NCBI GenBank assembly: GCA_905182985.1
Contig: CAJJDN010000007.1
Span: 563,291-624,744 of the forward strand
Source of the DNA: Paramecium sonneborni
Lineage: Eukaryota; Ciliophora; Oligohymenophorea; Peniculida; Parameciidae
Length of the DNA: 61,454 nucleotides
Direction: 5' to 3'
Positions 57,331 to 61,454 of the stretch are shown piece after piece. Positions within the stretch are counted from its first letter, which is position 1. Each line of letters opens with the position of its first letter. The notes under the pieces are model-generated. The model saw only the letters and a program-made list of their open reading frames with translations, had not been told where the DNA came from and made no database searches. The position numbers and the translations under genes were made by a program.

Positions 57331-58380
57331 AAATTTTTCGGATCAAAAAAGGTGAAATAAAATAAGGATTTTTGTGTAAAGTGTTTCAAAGAGAAAGCTT
57401 TATTAAGTTCGTTCTTGCTTCATGCCCTTAAGCAAATTATCGATTTGAGAAAGGGTTACCTAATAAAGAATGGTTGATAAATATCCTCAATACAACTACA
57501 AGAGGATAGCATGAAAAACTTAAAACATACTCAACCAGTTGAAAAAGAAGATAATATAACAAAAAAGGAGTGAAAGCAATTTAAATCACATATGAAAAAT
57601 AATATATAAATAATAAAAATAATTATTAATGATGATACATTACAATGACAGATGATTCATATATAAGCTAATATTTAAAATTCAATTAAATAAAAAAACA
57701 CCTTCAATTTATGGATTTTTTTATTTAATTTCAAGTACCTAATTTACTTAATAAATTTATAATGACTTTAAGAGCCTTCTGTTATAACCTTCAACTTTAA
57801 TGGCTTATAAATGAGAAAGTGAGTTGATTGAATTTTTTTGAATAATACTTCTATAATTATAGTATGTTTTAAAGCAAATTAACAACTCATTCTGAAATTC
57901 CAAATAAAGAAAAAATCTATAAAGCTTGTTTGAAGGATTCCAATTAAGTCTTACCTTTCTTACGGATTAGAAAAAAAAGTAATTCATATTTGAAAATTAA
58001 ATCAATTAAGTTTAAATTAAATTAAAAAATCTACTGATACTATCTATCTATATCTCAATAATTCTTCGGTTTTTTCTTTCCTCAATGCTATTTAAATTAT
58101 CACATTGAAAAGAATTTTTAATAATGCGAAAGACTTTTGACAAAGACAATGATTATTAAATTATTTTTTTTTTAAAGAGTCTATACTGGATATGATCGAG
58201 ATTAAGGATCTGAAAGTTATAATTGGTTTAATTTTTTTATTAATTACAAAATTTATATATGTTTAGGGTCTAAAATATAATCGGTTTTAGATATCTAGCT
58301 TTAATAATAACATGCACATCTGATCTTATATTTCTATTTATTGTCACTTTTAATTATGAATTCATAACTTGGAAGACTTT
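57331..58380. other. Mostly intergenic
   Basis: 57400-57560 is again less A/T-rich and has a plus-strand frame with ANYRFEKGLPNKEWLINIL in a different phase from the island's frame. A 40-nt intron with a TACTAAC box could join the two, but the joined product matches nothing known. The rest up to the histidine-kinase gene is A+T-rich with no supported gene. Confidence 0.35.
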
Positions 58381-60884
58381 ATGGTTTAACTTAAGCATGC
58401 ATCTAATACTTTTAGGTAAAAATATAGTGAAATTACTATAGCTCTGTTTATTTTGATAATTTATCACTTTGAAAAAAAACAAGAATCTAAAATGCTTATT
58501 ATGGATATTGCTTTTATAGCTTTCTTTATTGCAAAGTGTTTCTATGAAGCTTTTAATAATCATGAAACAAATAATTATTTTGGGTATTTTTACATATCAA
58601 TCCTCTTTCACTTATTTTAAGGAACCCTAAGATGGTATTTTTTAAAAATTGTGCTGCCTTTTTTGTATTGTGGATTTTTGATTCAATAATTATTAACACC
58701 ACAAAAACTTGAAAAGAACAAAGATTCACTATTATTTTAATTATTTTTCTTGATAATAGCTTTGTTAAATGATTTTGCGATTTAAATTACAGAGCATAAA
58801 CTCATTTAGAATTATAAATGTCTTTATGAGGAGAAAAATTAACAATTAGAACTTCTTAATGATATTATTTATAAATTAAATTTAGGAATTCTTGCGTATG
58901 ATCAAAACTTAAAGCTAATTTATCGTAGCTAATATATGGATTTTATAGAAGCAATGATTGAACCTTCATAAGTGATAGAAAATGGAATTTATAGTGCACA
59001 TCGATCTGAATTTTAAAATTCTTAGAGTATGAGATTGATATGTAACAACCACCATTAAAAATCAAATATTTAATTTTTAGATGATGTTAAAGTATCTGAA
59101 TATACCATAAATGACACCATTAATAAACAAAGTGTAACAATCAGATAAATAATTTAAAACGGTGTTGATCAACAAAAAGATGATGAATCAATTTATTACA
59201 AAATCAAACTACTTGGATAAAATTTAGAAAAGTTTAAGTATCATTTAAAGTTTACACAAATAATCCATAATAAATAACCTTTAAATTTGTTTACTTTTTA
59301 AGTAATATCTATTTATATTTAGTTAATTAATGATATATCAATATATAGTGCTTTTAAAAAAGATTATAAGTTTAGAAATAGTCTTATAAGTTCATTAAGT
59401 CATAAATTGAAAACACCTCTAAACTCTGTTATTACTTATTTAGAAACATGCCTTAGTAATTAATGTATTCCAAAAGATTTGATTGAAACTTTTATAAAAC
59501 CTTGTTATTGGAACTCGAAAATTTTATTGTATCTTATTTAGGATATCCTTGACTATGTGTCAATATACTCTTAATAAAAACAATTTTTGTCTATTAAAAT
59601 CATAGATATTCACAAATTACTATTTGAAATAAAAGATTTAATTATGACATAATGTAGTTTAAAAGGTATTTTATTTACAATAAAATATAATAATGAAGAT
59701 ATCAGTTAGATTCAGGCTGAGAAAAAAGAAATGTAAACTTATTGTTAATTATTTTTAGTAGTTGTTATATATAATCTGACTTGAACAAATTAATGAGAAT
59801 ATTAATTAATCTATTGAATAACGCTTATCGATTCACTCCTTAAGGTGGTCAAATAGAATTAAATGTTAAAGAAATTAAAACTGCGAGTTCTCGAATGATT
59901 AAATTTATTGTATCTGATAATGGTGTTGGATTGAGTAAACAGGCATAAGATGAAATAAATAAATAAATACAGATTCATCAATAATAAACATTGAGTTCTA
60001 GAAAGGTAATAAATCTTATTATATTGAAGTAAAGTATGCTATAAACTCAATCTTTAGAAAGAGGAAGGAGCTATTCTTAAATGAATCTTAAAAATGAAGT
60101 TCTTGGTATAAGTTTAAAAATAACTACAAAACTAATCAATTTACTTAATGGGGCTTGTCCTCTTATCATAGAAAGTAGTCCAGGATAAGGATGTAAATTC
60201 GAATTCTCAATTTGTGATTTAGATTTGCCTAGTGCATATTAATTGTAATCTGCTTCAAGATAAAGAAGGAATGAATCAGCTAGATCAAATAATTAAATCT
60301 AAGAATTTTTTACAATTTAAAATGACCAAATTAATGATGAATTAGTAATTGCTGCTAAGATCAGAAAAATTGATAGAATTAAACCTAGTAAATTAAAAAC
60401 TAATATTAATCTTACTCGATCATTTTCCAGGTAACAATCTAAAAGTCGCAAATCTATACCGTCATTCTAATTTATCCAAAAAAGAAGCACTTAAAATTTA
60501 GTGGCAGAAACTGGAAACATTATAATTGTGGATGATGAACCATTTAATCATATAACATTAGAAATGATTCTTAAGAATCTCGGATACGATTAAATTATAC
60601 ATTGTTATAATGGATAAGAAGTAGTTAATTTAGTAACACAATAAAAATGCATTCGAACTATATTGATGGATATAGATATGCCAATCATGAATGGCATATA
60701 AGCATCTTAAATTATAACTAATTTAATTGATTAAGAAAAAATTATACCGTTTTAGATTATTGCCTGCACAGCACACGAAGATGAAGAAACTAAATAACTT
60801 TGTTAAGAAGCTGGAATCGATTAAGTTGTTTTCAAACCTATTTTTCCTTAGGTTCTTAAAGATGCTTTATAATTTAGATATTGA
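58381..60884 (+). CDS. Hybrid sensor histidine kinase with receiver domain
   Basis: An 817-aa protein with two introns (26 and 24 nt). The N-terminal 130 residues hold several hydrophobic segments (EITIALFILIIYHFE, LIMDIAFIAFFIAKCFYEA, YFLKIVLPFLYCGFLIQQLL). A linker without a clear PAS domain leads to the HisKA H-box near residue 340 (LSHKLKTPLNSVITYLE, phospho-acceptor His). The ATPase domain has an N box (RILINLLNNAYRFTPQGG), a G1 box (VSDNGVGLS) and a later glycine-rich SSPGQGCKFEFSI. The receiver starts near residue 695 (NIIIVDDEPFNHITLEMIL), with phospho-acceptor Asp in ILMDIDMPIMNG and the conserved Lys in VVFKPIFP. All phosphorelay residues are present. The start ATG follows an in-frame TGA closely. 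Confidence 0.9.
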
Positions 60885-60933
60885 TTTCTTGAAAAGCATA
60901 AATTTGTATTAACTATCTAATGAATATCCATTA

Positions 60934-61080
60934 TTTTCAGTTGATTTTATATAAGAATTAAATTTCTTTATTGTCTCTGTTACTATTATTGTTGTTTCTG
61001 TTCCTGAAAGATTACCTTTAACTATTAAAATAGCTTTGGCTTATTCTGTTGGTAAAATGAAAGTTAATTATTACAAATAG
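60934..61080 (+). pseudogene. Relic of a PMCA-type Ca2+-ATPase (fourth membrane helix)
   Basis: The plus strand encodes ELNFFIVSVTIIVV followed by SVPERLPLTIKIALAYSVGK, the M4 calcium-binding helix of P2B-type Ca2+ pumps (consensus PEGLPLAVTIALAYS). Gly is replaced by Arg in the signature, the downstream phosphorylation motif (DKTGT) is absent, and similarity stops within about 50 codons on both sides. This is a fragment left just 3' of the histidine-kinase gene, not a working pump. Confidence 0.7.
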
Positions 61081-61454
61081 AAAATATCTTAATCTAATTT
61101 GATTTCATAATTTTCTAAATTAAGTATTAATTTTCACAATAAGTGAATTTTGTTTTTTTATTATACTTAATGCTATAAACTTGACAGAACTATTAATTTA
61201 TTTCTTAATTTAAATATAAAATATAAGAATATAATTAATTAATTTTCTCAATAGATTGAATTCATTATATGAACTTGAAGATAATTTCAAATGTAGTAAT
61301 TAATTTAGTTATTTTTTTTAATTTCAAGAGTTTTAAATTTAAAGAAAACTAATATGATTTGATATTATAAATAATTAGTTTTATTCTATTCGTAAATATA
61401 TCAATATATCTTATTTTAAAACTATTTAATGTTTTAAGAATTTTGAGTTAATTA
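61081..61454. other. Intergenic, A+T-rich
   Basis: No feature seen up to the window end. Confidence 0.5.

Noticed and set aside
58354..58563. Minus-strand frame opposite the histidine-kinase start
   Set aside because: It is a shadow of the membrane-spanning exon; no homologue recognised.

Overview
The window is macronuclear DNA of an oligohymenophorean ciliate. Real protein frames are full of in-frame TAA and TAG where homologues have Gln, and every gene I could close ends in TGA (ciliate code, table 6). Introns are nearly all 17-35 nt with GT...AG ends, intergenic DNA is about 80% A+T, and genes are packed on both strands. The intron sizes favour a Paramecium-like organism over Tetrahymena; I cannot name the species. 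All CDS models were built by hand with table 6. The total exon length is a multiple of three for every model closed at both ends, except two with one-base homopolymer problems.

Layout. 1-11 kb: 5' end of an axonemal dynein heavy chain, an assembly-type 1,005-bp duplication, a 1,015-aa coiled-coil protein, a TMEM164-like acyltransferase and a DUSP-USP deubiquitinase. 11-21 kb: CK1 kinase, a helix-turn-helix protein, SF-assemblin, ribosomal protein eL13, a cGMP-dependent-type kinase with three cyclic-nucleotide domains and a lipid-anchor N-terminus, and a coiled-coil protein. 22-36 kb: TBC Rab-GAP, a long TRF4-like nucleotidyltransferase, a B-box/WD40 protein, PEX11, a secreted pepsin-like protease, and a CGR1/CCDC86-like nucleolar protein. 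37-46 kb: a Ser/Thr kinase, a SNARE-associated (TVP38/DedA) membrane protein, an arrestin-like protein, a second duplication around a 481-N gap, and a TPR protein. 46-56 kb: a second helix-turn-helix protein, a coiled-coil protein, a short DHHC acyltransferase, a degenerate CDPK, an MFS transporter, an ATG8 homologue with no long standard-code ORF, a tRNA-Gly, and a canonical CDPK. 56-61 kb: a gene-poor stretch with an unexplained GC-richer island, a hybrid histidine kinase, and a relic of a PMCA-type Ca2+ pump.

The genes do not form one pathway. Themes are calcium and cyclic-nucleotide signalling (PKG, two CDPKs, arrestin, histidine kinase), membrane and organelle biology (PEX11, TBC, ATG8, SNARE-associated protein, DHHC, TMEM164, MFS) and cytoskeleton (dynein, SF-assemblin). 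The least explained items are the GC-richer island at about 57.05-57.33 kb, the degenerate CDPK, the 17-nt and GT...TG introns, and a tRNA-Gly lacking U33.
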